Shown here piece by piece: positions 44,269 through 54,437 of a stretch of 64,000 nucleotides of DNA (position 1 is its first letter; every line of letters begins with the position of its first letter). The position numbers and the translations under genes were made by a program. The notes beneath the pieces are model-generated. The model did no database searches. It was not told the DNA's origin and saw nothing but the letters and a program-made list of their open reading frames with translations. This DNA comes from Mucilaginibacter sp. 44-25. Its GTDB lineage: Bacteria; Bacteroidota; Bacteroidia; Sphingobacteriales; Sphingobacteriaceae. The DNA lies in contig MKTS01000003.1 in the NCBI GenBank assembly GCA_001898335.1, positions 372,001 to 436,000 on the forward strand. The letters are read 5' to 3'.

Positions 44269-45858
44269 ATGCTGAAACCTTTATCCTTATTGCTATCACT
44301 ACTCTTTACATCAGTGGTATCCGCGCAACAGCCGGGTGCGCCTGTTGATGTGCTTAACTACCGGTTTGCCATCACCCTTACAGATGCTAATAACCTCATA
44401 AAAGGGCAGGCTGCTGTTACCACGCGTTTTTTAAAGCCGGTAAAGCAGGTGGCGTTTGACCTTGTGGGTAAAATTACTTCGGGTAAAGGGATGCAGGTAA
44501 CCGCGGTTACCGAAAATAGGCGGCCGCTTAAATTTAAGCAGGATAGCAGCAAGCTGTTTATTAATACGGCAGCGCTGCAAGGAAGTACACACGTATACAA
44601 TATTACCTATCAGGGTATACCTGCCGATGGCTTGATTATATCAACCAGTAAATATGGCAAGCGCACCTTCTTTGGAGATAACTGGCCAACGCGGGCGCAT
44701 AATTGGTTTCCTTGTATTGATGACCCTGCCGACAAGGCTTCTGTTGAATTCGCGGTGACAGCTCCCGCTAAATATATCGTTGTGGCCAATGGCCTAAAAG
44801 TAACGGATAAAGCGCTTCCGGGCGGCCGCAGATTTACCTTATGGAAAGAAACAGCAAAGCTGCCAACAAAGGTAATGGTAATAGGTGTCGCGGAATTCGC
44901 CGTCGCGCAAGCGGGTGCTCCCGATAACGTCCCTGTGAGCAGTTACGTATTCCCGGAAGATAAAGACATGGGTTTAACGGCGTATGCTGTTGCTGCTGAA
45001 ATTTTACCCTGGTACGCCAAAAGGATAGGGCCGTTCCCATATAAAAAGCTGGCCAACGTGCAATCAAAAACCATTTTTGGCGGCATGGAGAATGCTGGTG
45101 CTATATTTTACTTTGAAGAATCTGTACGGGACAAAGGCATTGAAGCATTAATGGCGCATGAAATAGCCCATCAATGGTTTGGCGATGCGGTGAGTGAAAA
45201 AAACTGGACCAACTTGTGGTTAAGCGAAGGGTTCGCTACTTATATGACCAACCTTTACCTGGAAGGCAAATATGGCGTAGACAGCCTGAACAAGCGACTG
45301 ATAGCAGACCGGAAGGTAATATTCGATTTTGAGAAAAGCTATAATGCGCCTGTGGTAGATACCGCGTTTAAGGGGCCAATGATGCAATTGCTCAATGCCA
45401 ACGCATACCAAAAAGGCGGTTGGTTTTTGCATATGTTACGCCGCCGTATTGGCGACAAAGCCTTTTGGGCAGGTATTGCTTCATACTACAAGCAATATAG
45501 CGGCGGGAATGCCAATACTAATGACCTGTGCTTTATAATGGAAAAAGCAAGCGGTATGAAATTGAGCGCGTTTTTTAACCAATGGTTGCGACAGGCCGGG
45601 TATCCGATTTTAAATGTGAAATGGGAATACCTGCCGCAGAACAGGCAGGTAGTTATCCTCTTTAATCAAATGCAGGTTAAGCCATATCAGTTAAATTTGG
45701 AGATCATGGTAGACGGAAAATTATATCGGGCGGATATAAACGGTGTGGCAACTAATTTCACTTTTCCTGCTGTACATGATAAACCTGTCGTCAAAATCGA
45801 TCCTAATGTAAATCTGCTCGCCACGTATAACGTAGAAGGCGGCGATAGCGGCAAATAA
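44269..45858 (+). CDS. M1 family metallopeptidase
   Basis: 529 residues. A signal peptide (about 1-20) places it in the periplasm. Gluzincin motifs: GGMENAG (about 271-277), HEIAHQW (His298 and His302 with Glu299) and the third ligand Glu about 19 residues later (SEGFAT). It lacks the C-terminal helical domain of full-length aminopeptidase N, so it is a short M1 type, comparable to other exported Bacteroidota members. Likely co-transcribed with the ABC exporter. Confidence 0.92.
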   Translation: MLKPLSLLLSLLFTSVVSAQQPGAPVDVLNYRFAITLTDANNLIKGQAAVTTRFLKPVKQVAFDLVGKITSGKGMQVTAVTENRRPLKFKQDSSKLFINTAALQGSTHVYNITYQGIPADGLIISTSKYGKRTFFGDNWPTRAHNWFPCIDDPADKASVEFAVTAPAKYIVVANGLKVTDKALPGGRRFTLWKETAKLPTKVMVIGVAEFAVAQAGAPDNVPVSSYVFPEDKDMGLTAYAVAAEILPWYAKRIGPFPYKKLANVQSKTIFGGMENAGAIFYFEESVRDKGIEALMAHEIAHQWFGDAVSEKNWTNLWLSEGFATYMTNLYLEGKYGVDSLNKRLIADRKVIFDFEKSYNAPVVDTAFKGPMMQLLNANAYQKGGWFLHMLRRRIGDKAFWAGIASYYKQYSGGNANTNDLCFIMEKASGMKLSAFFNQWLRQAGYPILNVKWEYLPQNRQVVILFNQMQVKPYQLNLEIMVDGKLYRADINGVATNFTFPAVHDKPVVKIDPNVNLLATYNVEGGDSGK

Positions 45859-46022
45859 GCGTTGCTGATTTAATATAGTTCGGCTAATTTGACATGTTTG
45901 TGAATTTTATTTCGAAAAAATAAATTTTACAAAACTTTATACTTTTTTAGTTTGTTTTACGTATAATTGAATATTAAGCCATATGGGCTTTGCTATTGTT
46001 ACACCAACTAAATTTAACCATC

Positions 46023-46397
46023 ATGACAAAAGCCTATCAATCCATTTATGTAGCGTTTTACAGGTGGAGTTTCAAAAATTTCGGTCAGGGTAGTTTACCC
46101 CAGTTTAAGTCGTTATTTAACGTGAGCTTTTTGCTGGTGGTGTTACTTACCAACGTAATGTTATTTACCAAGCTTATGTTAAAGGCAAATTGGCTCACTT
46201 TAAACATGGGTACTATGGTTATCATAACCGGCGGCGCTGTCTGCTTTTTATTAATGAGTCATTTTATTTTGCTTAACAACCGTATGCTTAAATCGCTTAA
46301 CGCTAAGCTTGCTGTAGTAAGCAGGCATAATAAAAATCGCTTTGGTGCTTTGCTGCTGCTTAATGTATTGTTCGCTTGCACCCTTTGTTTTATTTAA
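46023..46397 (+). CDS. Small membrane protein
   Basis: 124 residues from ATG 46023. Two membrane helices (about 36-56 and 66-88) are visible and a third is likely near the end. I do not recognise the family. The N-terminus is basic and aromatic. The following terminator implies transcription on its own. Confidence 0.6.
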   Translation: MTKAYQSIYVAFYRWSFKNFGQGSLPQFKSLFNVSFLLVVLLTNVMLFTKLMLKANWLTLNMGTMVIITGGAVCFLLMSHFILLNNRMLKSLNAKLAVVSRHNKNRFGALLLLNVLFACTLCFI

Positions 46398-46417
46398 ATT
46401 ACCCTTTAATTATATTG

Positions 46418-46457
46418 AGGCCCCGTTTAGTTTTAATTGAACGGGGCTTTTATTTTA
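46418..46457 (+). terminator. Intrinsic terminator
   Basis: GCCCCGTT / AACGGGGC hairpin with TTTTATTTT tail after the small membrane protein gene. It overlaps the start region of the next gene, which begins at 46467. Confidence 0.75.
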
Positions 46458-46466
46458 AACTGGTTA

Positions 46467-46898
46467 ATGAAAGCTTTAAAATGTTGTTTTATTTTATTGC
46501 TCTGCCTAAGCTTTGCCGCTTGCAGGCCTCATAGCCGAAAGCAAATGATATCTTTATCATTGTATGATCAGGGTAAGTCGGTTGCTTTTACGGGTTTAGA
46601 GCAATTGGTGATCAATGAAATTGCACGTGATACAAACAGGGAGGTTTGGCAGAGCCTGATACCGGTTTACAAGATGCCTGCCGATACCGACCTTAAAAGC
46701 TACCAGCCGGTGCAGCTGGGAAAATATGTTATCAAACAAAACACGATCATCTTTACACCCGATACGCCTTTCGTAAAAGGAAAAACGTATTTTGTTCGTA
46801 GCTATCAATTGGGGCAGGGTACTTCATTTGCCGATTACCTGCAAGGACGCGCACGGTTGGGGAAATTAAAATTTATTGATTTGGTTTTTAAGCCATAA
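46467..46898 (+). CDS. Hypothetical lipoprotein
   Basis: 143 residues from ATG 46467 (the longer frame from 46437 would cross the upstream terminator). The N-terminus is a lipoprotein signal: MKALKCC, hydrophobic core, then FAACRP with the lipidated Cys near residue 19. The mature part looks beta-rich with an FTPDTPFVKGKTYFV segment. Family not recognised. The rimP promoter begins three bases after its stop. Confidence 0.68.
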   Translation: MKALKCCFILLLCLSFAACRPHSRKQMISLSLYDQGKSVAFTGLEQLVINEIARDTNREVWQSLIPVYKMPADTDLKSYQPVQLGKYVIKQNTIIFTPDTPFVKGKTYFVRSYQLGQGTSFADYLQGRARLGKLKFIDLVFKP

Positions 46899-46901
46899 CC
46901 A

Positions 46902-46932
46902 TTTGAATATCCGCAAAAAGTATTTATATTTG
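46902..46932 (+). promoter_or_regulatory. Promoter of rimP-nusA-infB
   Basis: TTTG (46902-46905), 19 bases, TATATTTG (46925-46932): a textbook Bacteroidota housekeeping promoter. Predicted transcription start is about 46937-46942, giving a leader of about 85-90 bases before rimP. Confidence 0.8.
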
Positions 46933-46945
46933 CATTGAAAATTAA

Positions 46946-46980
46946 AAAAGAGGGGGCGGATAGTCCCCTCTTTTATTTTA
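46946..46980 (+). promoter_or_regulatory. Leader hairpin with U-tract (possible attenuator)
   Basis: Stem AAAAGAGGGG / CCCCTCTTTT (ten pairs) with a nine-base loop, then ATTTTA. It lies within the predicted rimP leader, a few bases after the start site, and looks like an intrinsic terminator. It might end upstream transcripts, attenuate the operon, or both. Confidence 0.6.
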
Positions 46981-47025
46981 TCGATTAATTTTCCCCGCCG
47001 TAAAAACAGGAAGAAATTACTGATA

Positions 47026-47490
47026 ATGAACATTGAAAAGCGAGTAACGGAATTAGTTGAGGAAAAAATCGCCGAAATGCCCCACCTGTTCCTGGTTGAT
47101 GTTAAGATGCAGCCGAACGGCAAACTAATCATTTTAGTGGATGGCGATAACGGAGCAGGCATTGCTGATTGTGCTGCCATTAGCAGGCATGTAGGCTTTC
47201 ATCTCGAAGAAGAAAATGTTATAGAGAATGCTTACAATTTAGAGGTATCATCGCCGGGTATTGATACCCCGCTGAAACTCAAAAGGCAATACGCCAAAAA
47301 TATAGGCCGCAACCTAAGCATCAAGACGGATGATGGCGCCAAGAGGGAAGGGGCGCTGTTGGCGGTTAACGAAGATGCCATACAAGTAGCCGAAACGATA
47401 AAAGAAAAAGGTAAAAAAGCGGAAATAGTGGAGAACACCATACCGTTTGATAAAATAACAGAAACAAAAGTTTTAATATCATTCAAGTAA
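47026..47490 (+). CDS. rimP: Ribosome maturation factor RimP
   Basis: 154 residues, normal length. RimP helps assemble the 30S subunit. The first domain has LFLVDVKMQPNGKLIILVDGDNGAGIADCAAISR, and NAYNLEVSSPGIDTPLK is the family's most conserved stretch. The second, SH3-like domain spans about 90-154. First gene of the rimP-nusA-infB operon; 10 bases before nusA. Confidence 0.94.
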   Translation: MNIEKRVTELVEEKIAEMPHLFLVDVKMQPNGKLIILVDGDNGAGIADCAAISRHVGFHLEEENVIENAYNLEVSSPGIDTPLKLKRQYAKNIGRNLSIKTDDGAKREGALLAVNEDAIQVAETIKEKGKKAEIVENTIPFDKITETKVLISFK

Positions 47491-47500
47491 CAAAGAGAAG

Positions 47501-48736
47501 ATGAGCAATATTAATTTAATTGATTCTTTTCAGGAGTTTAAAGACTTCAAGAATATTGACCGCCCAACCATGATGAGCGTGCTGGAAGACGTTTTCAGAA
47601 GCATGATCAGAAAAAAATATGGTACGGATGAGAACTGCGACGTAATTGTGAATACCGATAACGGTGACTTGGAGATATGGCGCACGCGTACCGTTATGGA
47701 AGACGGCTTTAGCGAGGATGATGACCTGGAAATTGAATTGGCAGAGGCTCACAAAGTAGACCCTGACCTGGAAGTTGGCGATGACTTTATAGAGCAGATC
47801 ACTTTAGAAAGCTTTGGCCGCCGTGCTATTTTAGCGGCACGCCAAACATTGGTTTCAAAGATCCTTGAACTTGAAAAAGACGAGATCTTCAAAAAATACA
47901 AAGACCGTGTTGGTGAGATTGTTACCGGCGAAGTTTACCAGGTTTGGAAAAAAGAAACCCTGGTGCTGGATGATGAAGGCAATGAACTGTTACTGCCTAA
48001 AACAGAGCAAATACCTGCCGATTACTTTAAAAAAGGTGACAGCGTACGTGCGGTAGTTTCTAAGGTAGATATGATGAACAGCAACCCTAAGATCATCATT
48101 TCGCGTACAGCCCCTGAGTTCTTACAACGTTTGTTTGAACTGGAAGTTCCTGAGATATTCGACGGGTTGATCACTATCAAAAAGATCGTTCGTGAACCGG
48201 GTGAGCGTGCAAAGGTTGCTGTAGAATCTTATGATGACCGTATTGACCCTGTAGGCGCCTGCGTAGGTATGAAAGGTTCACGTATCCATGGCATCGTTCG
48301 CGAATTAAAAAACGAGAACATTGACGTAATTAACTACACTAACAACGTACAACTATACATACAGCGTGCATTGTCTCCGGCGAAGATCACTTCAATTAAG
48401 CTTGATGATGAGAAAAAAACCGCTGCTGTTTATTTAAAACCCGATCAGGTTTCATTGGCCATCGGCCGTGGTGGTCATAACATAAAACTGGCAGGTAAAT
48501 TGACGGGTTATGAAATTGATGTTTACCGTGAGGCTGATGAGCACGATGAGGATGTGGACATCGAAGAATTCTCAGACGAGATAGACAGCTGGATACTGGA
48601 CGAATTCAAACGTATTGGTTTGGATACGGCGAAATCAGTACTGGCACTGTCTGTTGGTGAGTTGGTAAAGCGTACCGATCTGGAAGAAGAAACGGTAAAA
48701 GAAGTTTTATCTATTCTGCAGGCGGAGTTTGAATAA
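47501..48736 (+). CDS. nusA: Transcription termination/antitermination factor NusA
   Basis: 411 residues: N-terminal RNA-polymerase-binding domain (about 1-130), S1 domain (about 138-205, VGEIVTGEVYQV) and two KH domains (about 205-350, DPVGACVGMKGSRI and VSLAIGRGGHNIKLA). Acidic C-terminal tail with a helix-hairpin-helix-like segment. It controls pausing and termination. It lies between rimP and infB, the usual order. Confidence 0.95.
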   Translation: MSNINLIDSFQEFKDFKNIDRPTMMSVLEDVFRSMIRKKYGTDENCDVIVNTDNGDLEIWRTRTVMEDGFSEDDDLEIELAEAHKVDPDLEVGDDFIEQITLESFGRRAILAARQTLVSKILELEKDEIFKKYKDRVGEIVTGEVYQVWKKETLVLDDEGNELLLPKTEQIPADYFKKGDSVRAVVSKVDMMNSNPKIIISRTAPEFLQRLFELEVPEIFDGLITIKKIVREPGERAKVAVESYDDRIDPVGACVGMKGSRIHGIVRELKNENIDVINYTNNVQLYIQRALSPAKITSIKLDDEKKTAAVYLKPDQVSLAIGRGGHNIKLAGKLTGYEIDVYREADEHDEDVDIEEFSDEIDSWILDEFKRIGLDTAKSVLALSVGELVKRTDLEEETVKEVLSILQAEFE

Positions 48737-48760
48737 AACCGAATAACAAATTAAAAATCG

Positions 48761-48768
48761 TATTTTTG
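48761..48768 (+). promoter_or_regulatory. -7 box upstream of infB
   Basis: TATTTTTG matches TAnnTTTG, 26 bases before the infB ATG and just after the nusA stop. It could give infB a second transcript independent of nusA. The nearest TTTG is 29 bases away, longer than standard. Confidence 0.4.
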
Positions 48769-48794
48769 CGATAATTAGAGAGAAAATTTAATAA

Positions 48795-51716
48795 ATGTCA
48801 GAAGACAAATCCATAAAATTAATTAAAGCAGTAAAGGAATTGAACATTGGTATGGGTACCATTGTCGACTTTCTTGCGTCTAAAGGTTACAAAGTAGAAA
48901 AGCAACCTATGGCCAAGCTGGACGGCGAAATGTACAACGTACTATTGAAAGAATTTGCTGCTGATAAAGTTATTAAGGAGGAGGCCAAACAGATCAGCAT
49001 CGGCAAGATCAGGAAGGAGGAAGCCCCTGTGGCTCCCGAGCAGCGCCCTGCAGAGCAGCGTCGCAACCGTGATTTTGAGAACGAAGAGATACTGATTAAA
49101 AATGCGGGCCAGTTTACTCCGGCACCGGCTGATAAGCCAAAGCCGGCCGAACAAGCCGCACCATCCAAAAATGACGAGCGCAGTGATGCGTTACCGGGAG
49201 TTAAAGTTGTAGGGAAAATAGACCTGGATAACCTTGGTAAACCGGCCCTGGCTCCAAAGCCTGCGCCTGAGCCAACACCAGAGCCTCCTGCAAAAGAGCC
49301 GGAAGTGGTAAAACCAGAGCCAGTTATTGAAAAACCAGTAGCTGAAAAACCAGTTGTTGAAGTGCCAAAACCTGAACCTGTTGTTGAAAAGCCGGTTGTT
49401 GAAGCGCCAAAACCGGCAGCACCGGTTGAAACACCTGTTGCTGAATCAGCTCCGGCTGCGAATGATAATGACGACCAGGATGAGGTTATACGTGCCAATG
49501 CCGAGCGCCTTTCAGGCCCTAAGATCATTGGTAAGATACAGTTGCCTGTTGAGCAGCCTAAACGTGGAGGCCCGGTAGCATCTTCATCAAATGCGGCCAA
49601 TAATAATAATGCCGACCACAAACGTAAACGTAAACGTAAAGAGGGTGGTGGCCAGCAACCATTAACTGGCAACATTAACCCTAATCGTCCCGATTTCAGG
49701 AACCGCCCGCCGCAACCGCAAGGTGGTCCGGGTGGCAATAACAATCGCCCTGATTTCAGGAATAATAGAAATAACCCGCCTGCAGGCCCTAAAGAGGAGC
49801 CTTCAGAAAAGGATATACAAGACCAAATTAAGGCTACCCTTGCTCGCTTAAGCGGTGCAGGTAAGTCTGGTAAGTTCTCACAGCGTGCTAAATTCCGTCG
49901 CCAGAAACGTGACGACGTAGCGGCAAGTGCTGAAGAACTGGCAATGGAGCAGGAACTTCAATCAAAAATATTGAAGGTTACAGAGTTTGTTACGGCAAAC
50001 GAGTTAGCATCCATGATGGATGTGCCGGTAACGCAAATTATCGGTACCTGTATGAGCCTGGGTATGTTCGTGTCTATCAACCAGCGTTTAGATGCTGAGA
50101 CGTTGAGCATTGTGGCTGATGAATTTGGCTACCAGGTGGAATTTGTTAAACCGCAGGACGAAGAAGCCAACCTTGACCAACCGGATGATCCGGCAGATCT
50201 GGTTCCGCGCTCGCCCATAGTTACCATTATGGGCCACGTTGACCACGGTAAAACATCATTGCTTGACTTTATCCGCAAAACCAACGTTATTGGCGGTGAG
50301 GCCGGTGGTATAACCCAGCACATTGGTGCTTACGAAGTTACCCTGCCCGAAAATAAAGGAAAAATTACCTTTCTGGATACACCTGGCCACGAGGCGTTTA
50401 CCGCTATGCGTGCCCGTGGTGCGCAGGTTACCGATATTGTTATCATCGTAATAGCAGCTGACGACAGTGTGATGCCGCAAACCCGCGAGGCGATAAACCA
50501 CGCACAGGCTGCCGGTGCACCGATTATTTTCGCATTCAATAAAATTGATAAACCGGGTGCAAATGCCGATAAGGTGCGAGAGCAGCTATCTGGTATGAAC
50601 ATACTGGTTGAAGAATGGGGTGGTAAATACCAAACTCAGGAAATTTCAGCTAAAACAGGCTTAAATGTAGATCTTCTATTAGAGAAGGTATTGCTTGAGG
50701 CCGAATTGTTAGAGCTTAAAGCTAACCCTAACAAACGTGCCGTAGGTACGGTTATTGAAGCGGCGCTTGATAAAGGCCGTGGTATTGTAACTACTGTATT
50801 GGTGCAGGCAGGCCGTTTAAAGGTAGGAGATCCTATTCTGGCTGGTTGCTACAGCGGCCGTGTGAAGGCCTTGACCAACGAGCGCGGGCAACGCGTAGAA
50901 TCGGCAGGCCCATCAACACCGGTACAGGTGTTGGGTATGCAGGGTGCGCCAACCGCGGGCGATAAATTTAACGCGCTGGAAAGCGAAGTTGAAGCACGTG
51001 AAATTGCCAACAAACGCCTGCAACTACAGCGCGAACAAGGTCTGCGTACACAGAAACACATCACTTTGGATGAGATCGGTCGTCGTTTGGCGGTGGGTAA
51101 CTTTAAGGAACTTAACGTTATTGTTAAAGGTGACGTGGATGGTTCTATTGAAGCGCTATCCGATTCATTGCTGAAGCTATCAACCGAGCAGATACAGGTG
51201 AATATTATTTCAAAAGCTGTTGGTCAGATATCCGAATCGGATGTATTGCTGGCCTCTGCTTCTGATGCGATCATCATTGGTTTCCAGGTACGTCCGTCGC
51301 AAAACGCGCGTAAGCTGGCCGAGCAGGAACAGATCGACATCAGGCTATACTCCATCATCTACGACGCGATCAACGAGATCAAAGCGGCGATGGAAGGTAT
51401 GCTTGCGCCAACCTTTGAAGAGAAAATTGTTGCTAACGTTGAGATCCGTGAAACATTCAAGATCAGCAAAGTGGGTACCATTGCAGGTTGTATGGTGTTA
51501 GACGGTACAATCACGCGTAACAGTAAGATCCGCATTATTCGCGATGGCGTGGTAGTGCATACCGGCGAGCTGGCTTCACTTAAACGCTTTAAAGACGATG
51601 TTAAAGAAGTTAAACAAGGCTACGAGTGCGGTTTAAATATTGCCAACTATAACAACATAGAAGTAGGCGACATTGTAGAAGCTTATGAAAACGTTGAGGT
51701 AAAACGTAAGCTGTAA
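48795..51716 (+). CDS. infB: Translation initiation factor IF-2
   Basis: 973 residues. The N-terminal IF2 motif (about 5-60, [20 protein letters not shown]) is followed by a long low-complexity linker (about 80-380) rich in Pro, Glu, Lys with repeated KPVVE/PKPEP units, then Asn/Gly-rich and Lys/Arg-rich stretches. The GTPase domain (about 475 on) has G1 GHVDHGKT, G3 DTPGH, G4 NKID. Domains II-IV follow. IF-2 places the initiator tRNA on the ribosome. Terminator downstream. Confidence 0.96.
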   Translation: MSEDKSIKLIKAVKELNIGMGTIVDFLASKGYKVEKQPMAKLDGEMYNVLLKEFAADKVIKEEAKQISIGKIRKEEAPVAPEQRPAEQRRNRDFENEEILIKNAGQFTPAPADKPKPAEQAAPSKNDERSDALPGVKVVGKIDLDNLGKPALAPKPAPEPTPEPPAKEPEVVKPEPVIEKPVAEKPVVEVPKPEPVVEKPVVEAPKPAAPVETPVAESAPAANDNDDQDEVIRANAERLSGPKIIGKIQLPVEQPKRGGPVASSSNAANNNNADHKRKRKRKEGGGQQPLTGNINPNRPDFRNRPPQPQGGPGGNNNRPDFRNNRNNPPAGPKEEPSEKDIQDQIKATLARLSGAGKSGKFSQRAKFRRQKRDDVAASAEELAMEQELQSKILKVTEFVTANELASMMDVPVTQIIGTCMSLGMFVSINQRLDAETLSIVADEFGYQVEFVKPQDEEANLDQPDDPADLVPRSPIVTIMGHVDHGKTSLLDFIRKTNVIGGEAGGITQHIGAYEVTLPENKGKITFLDTPGHEAFTAMRARGAQVTDIVIIVIAADDSVMPQTREAINHAQAAGAPIIFAFNKIDKPGANADKVREQLSGMNILVEEWGGKYQTQEISAKTGLNVDLLLEKVLLEAELLELKANPNKRAVGTVIEAALDKGRGIVTTVLVQAGRLKVGDPILAGCYSGRVKALTNERGQRVESAGPSTPVQVLGMQGAPTAGDKFNALESEVEAREIANKRLQLQREQGLRTQKHITLDEIGRRLAVGNFKELNVIVKGDVDGSIEALSDSLLKLSTEQIQVNIISKAVGQISESDVLLASASDAIIIGFQVRPSQNARKLAEQEQIDIRLYSIIYDAINEIKAAMEGMLAPTFEEKIVANVEIRETFKISKVGTIAGCMVLDGTITRNSKIRIIRDGVVVHTGELASLKRFKDDVKEVKQGYECGLNIANYNNIEVGDIVEAYENVEVKRKL

Positions 51717-51735
51717 CGCTAATAAGCATATAGAG

Positions 51736-51770
51736 ACAGGATGTTCATTAAATGGGCGTCCTGTTTTTGT
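51736..51770 (+). terminator. Terminator of rimP-nusA-infB
   Basis: Hairpin ACAGGATG / CGTCCTGT (one G-T pair) followed by TTTTTGTTTT, 20 bases after infB. Confidence 0.75.
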
Positions 51771-51783
51771 TTTATAGAGTTTT

Positions 51784-54369
51784 TTAAAACCCTCTTTTTC
51801 TCACTACGCCTGTTTTTCTTGAGCGGGGTTTGACAGGTTCGGGTACTTCATCAACCTCGTACCTGCGGGCCATTTTAGCGATACGTTCTTCCAGTGTTTC
51901 GGTAGTGAGGCGCTCCCTGCCCAAACTATCAACCAGTATCGGAAACGCGAAAGGGGTAGGTCGCTCAATATTTTTTAGGATAATATTTTGCTTAGCTATA
52001 CGCTGTAGGGCGGCACGAAGCCTGAACTCCTCTAATTGAAATGCAAGTGCTTCGTTATAAGATTGCCTTACCAATAGGTTATCGGGTTCGTACTCGTTAA
52101 ATACTTCAAATAATAACGAAGTAGAGGCTTGAAGGTGCTTGTTTTTAATTTGCTGGCCGGGATAGCCGGTAAAAACCAATCCGCCTATATGTGCAATATC
52201 CCTGAACCGCCGTCGCGCCATTTCGTTTGCATTCAAGCTTTGCTGTATGTCTTCAACCAGGTTTTCTATCGAAAAGAAAGCCGCGTCTTCCAATGCCTCC
52301 TCAATAGGAATATCCTCATCAGCGAGCAGTTCAAACCCATAATCGTTCATGGCTATGGAGAAGCTTGCCGGTTTTATAGCCGATATACGGTAAGCCAGCA
52401 GCGATGCCATACCCTCATGCACCAGGCGCCCCTCGAAAGGGTAAAAAATCAAATGGTGGCCCTCTTTGGACTTGAAGGATTCAATCAGGAACTCGTGGCT
52501 TTGTGGTAAGTGCGACAAGCGCGCTTGCAGATCAAATAGGGGTTTAAGTGCTTTTACCTCAACATCCTGCTCTATGCCATGTGCCACCTCGTCCAGCTTA
52601 TCCCTGAATACAGCCGATAGTTGCGACGACAAAGGCATGCGGCCACCCGCCCAGCTGGGAATTAAACCTTTTGTGGCCTTAGATTTTTTTACATAGGCGG
52701 TCATGTCCTTTACCTTAACAAACTCCAGGCTTCGGCCGGCAAACCAAAAAGTGTTACCTGGCTTTAGTTTGGATATAAAACTCTCCTCCAACGTGCCCAG
52801 GCTGCCGCCGCTGAGCCATTTTACCCGTATGCTCAATTCGCTGGTAATGGTGCCGATGCTCAGCCTGTGCCGCATGGCCACACGGCGGCTGTTCACCTTG
52901 TAAAGGCCGTTCTCAACTTCCACCTTTAAAAATTCGTCATACTGGGCCAGTGTTTTACCCCCGCTAACAATAAAATCAAGCAACTGGTTAAATTCTTTGC
53001 GGCGCAGATCGGCAAAGGCAAATGTTGATTTAATATCTTCGAACAGATCATTAGCATAAAATCCGTCAGATACCGCGAGCGTTACCATGTATTGTATCAG
53101 TACATCGTAGGTAAGTAACATAGGGTCTCTGCTCTCAAATACTCCTTGTTTTATAGCGTTTTTCAGCGCGGCACCTTCCAGTAGCTCAAGCGAATGAGTA
53201 GGGACAAAGTATGCTTTTGAAATAGCTCCGGGATGGTGGCCACTACGCCCGGCGCGCTGCATAAAGCGGGCCACGCCCTTAGGGCTGCCTACCTGTATCA
53301 CCGTGTCGACAGGCCTAAAATCGACACCCAGATCAAGGCTTGATGTGCATACCACCAGCTTAAGCGCTTCGGCATGCAGAGCCTGTTCTACCCAGTTACG
53401 CAGTTCGTTATCCAGCGAACCGTGGTGCATGGCCATAATACCCGCATACTCGGGATAGTTGTCAATTATAGCATGGTACCATATTTCGCTTTGCGACCGG
53501 GTATTGGTGAAAATAAGCGTGGTTTTACTCTTAGCCACAATTTCCATTACCTGTGGCAGCAGTTTAACGCCAATATGCCCTGCCCATGAGTAGTTCTCAA
53601 TATTTTCGGGGATAACAGATTCTATGACGATACGCTTATCTACATTGGCCCTTACCATCCGCACATATTCAGGATCAAAACTGTTGCCTAATAAAACCTC
53701 CGCAGCCTGTTCAAGATTACCAATGGTTGCCGATATCCCCCATATTTTGAGTTTGCGGTTTGCAGTTTGCAGTTGGCTTTCTTCATCCTTTTCTGCAAAC
53801 TGGCGAGCGCCAACTGCAGCCAGCGCCTTTAAACGCGATAGGCCTAATTCTACCTGTACGCCGCGCTTGGTACCCAATAATTCGTGCCATTCATCGCACA
53901 CAAATACCTGCAGGTTTTTAAACACTTTAGCATATTCCTTTTGTGCCAGCATCAGGTGCAGGCTTTCCGGGGTGGTGAGCAATACCTCGGGTAGTTTACT
54001 TTTTAAAGCAGCCTTGTCGGCAGATGACGTATCGCCGGTTCTTGTCATAATGCGCCATGGAAGGCCGAGGTCATCGCATACCTCCTGCATGGCTTTGCGT
54101 ATATCATTGGTGAGCGCACGTAATGGCGTAATCCAGAGCATTAGCAGGCCATTATCTTTCCGTGTTTGATAGTCGGTTGGGTGCTGGTTGATAAAGCCCG
54201 CCAGAAAGGGTAAAAAAAGCGCGAATGTTTTACCACTGCCAGTAGGGGCATTGAGCAAACCGGAATACCCGGAAAGGTATACTTGTTCCATTTCTTTCTG
54301 AAACGGAAACTGATGCCAGCTTTTTTTACTGTACCAGTCCTTAATTACCTTTTGCCCTGGTGATATCAT
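51784..54369 (-). CDS. Ligase-associated DEXH-box DNA helicase (Lhr-like)
   Basis: 861 residues. Superfamily 2 helicase of the ligase-associated Lhr type. Walker A is APTGSGKT (41-48), DEWH box at about 159-162, motif III SATIG, and QRAGRSGHHPG near residue 375. A long C-terminal winged-helix/Lhr region follows. A 23-residue insertion (AVGARQFAEKDEES... NRKL, coded by about 53752-53821) lies between LSRLKALA and KIWGISATI and looks repeat-derived. In other genomes this gene clusters with an ATP-dependent ligase and a nuclease; here neither is adjacent. Confidence 0.9.
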   Translation of the reverse strand: MISPGQKVIKDWYSKKSWHQFPFQKEMEQVYLSGYSGLLNAPTGSGKTFALFLPFLAGFINQHPTDYQTRKDNGLLMLWITPLRALTNDIRKAMQEVCDDLGLPWRIMTRTGDTSSADKAALKSKLPEVLLTTPESLHLMLAQKEYAKVFKNLQVFVCDEWHELLGTKRGVQVELGLSRLKALAAVGARQFAEKDEESQLQTANRKLKIWGISATIGNLEQAAEVLLGNSFDPEYVRMVRANVDKRIVIESVIPENIENYSWAGHIGVKLLPQVMEIVAKSKTTLIFTNTRSQSEIWYHAIIDNYPEYAGIMAMHHGSLDNELRNWVEQALHAEALKLVVCTSSLDLGVDFRPVDTVIQVGSPKGVARFMQRAGRSGHHPGAISKAYFVPTHSLELLEGAALKNAIKQGVFESRDPMLLTYDVLIQYMVTLAVSDGFYANDLFEDIKSTFAFADLRRKEFNQLLDFIVSGGKTLAQYDEFLKVEVENGLYKVNSRRVAMRHRLSIGTITSELSIRVKWLSGGSLGTLEESFISKLKPGNTFWFAGRSLEFVKVKDMTAYVKKSKATKGLIPSWAGGRMPLSSQLSAVFRDKLDEVAHGIEQDVEVKALKPLFDLQARLSHLPQSHEFLIESFKSKEGHHLIFYPFEGRLVHEGMASLLAYRISAIKPASFSIAMNDYGFELLADEDIPIEEALEDAAFFSIENLVEDIQQSLNANEMARRRFRDIAHIGGLVFTGYPGQQIKNKHLQASTSLLFEVFNEYEPDNLLVRQSYNEALAFQLEEFRLRAALQRIAKQNIILKNIERPTPFAFPILVDSLGRERLTTETLEERIAKMARRYEVDEVPEPVKPRSRKTGVVRKRGF
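53752..53821 (-). repeat. Intragenic palindromic repeat insertion
   Basis: Within the helicase gene, plus-strand words GTTTGCAGTTTGCAGTTGGC and GCGAGCGCCAACTGCAG form inverted arms around TTTCTTCATCCTTTTC. The coded peptide carries QLQTANRKL and AVGARQFA, the kinds of words found in repeat families scattered through Bacteroidota genomes. It is in frame and does not break the gene. Confidence 0.55.
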
Positions 54370-54437
54370 CGTTCAAACAACAAAATATATGGTTATTAGT
54401 TATATGTAACAAAAAGTAAATCCAATAATCGGTGTAT

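Noticed and set aside
49260..49460. CRISPR-like or tandem repeat in the Pro/Glu region of infB
   Set aside because: The units vary in sequence and length and are in frame with IF-2 linker KPVVE-type repeats; no spacers.
48887..49744. 285-codon open frame opposite infB
   Set aside because: It is a shadow of the low-complexity Pro/Glu/Lys linker of infB, with a biased Ser/Gly/Thr composition and no promoter.
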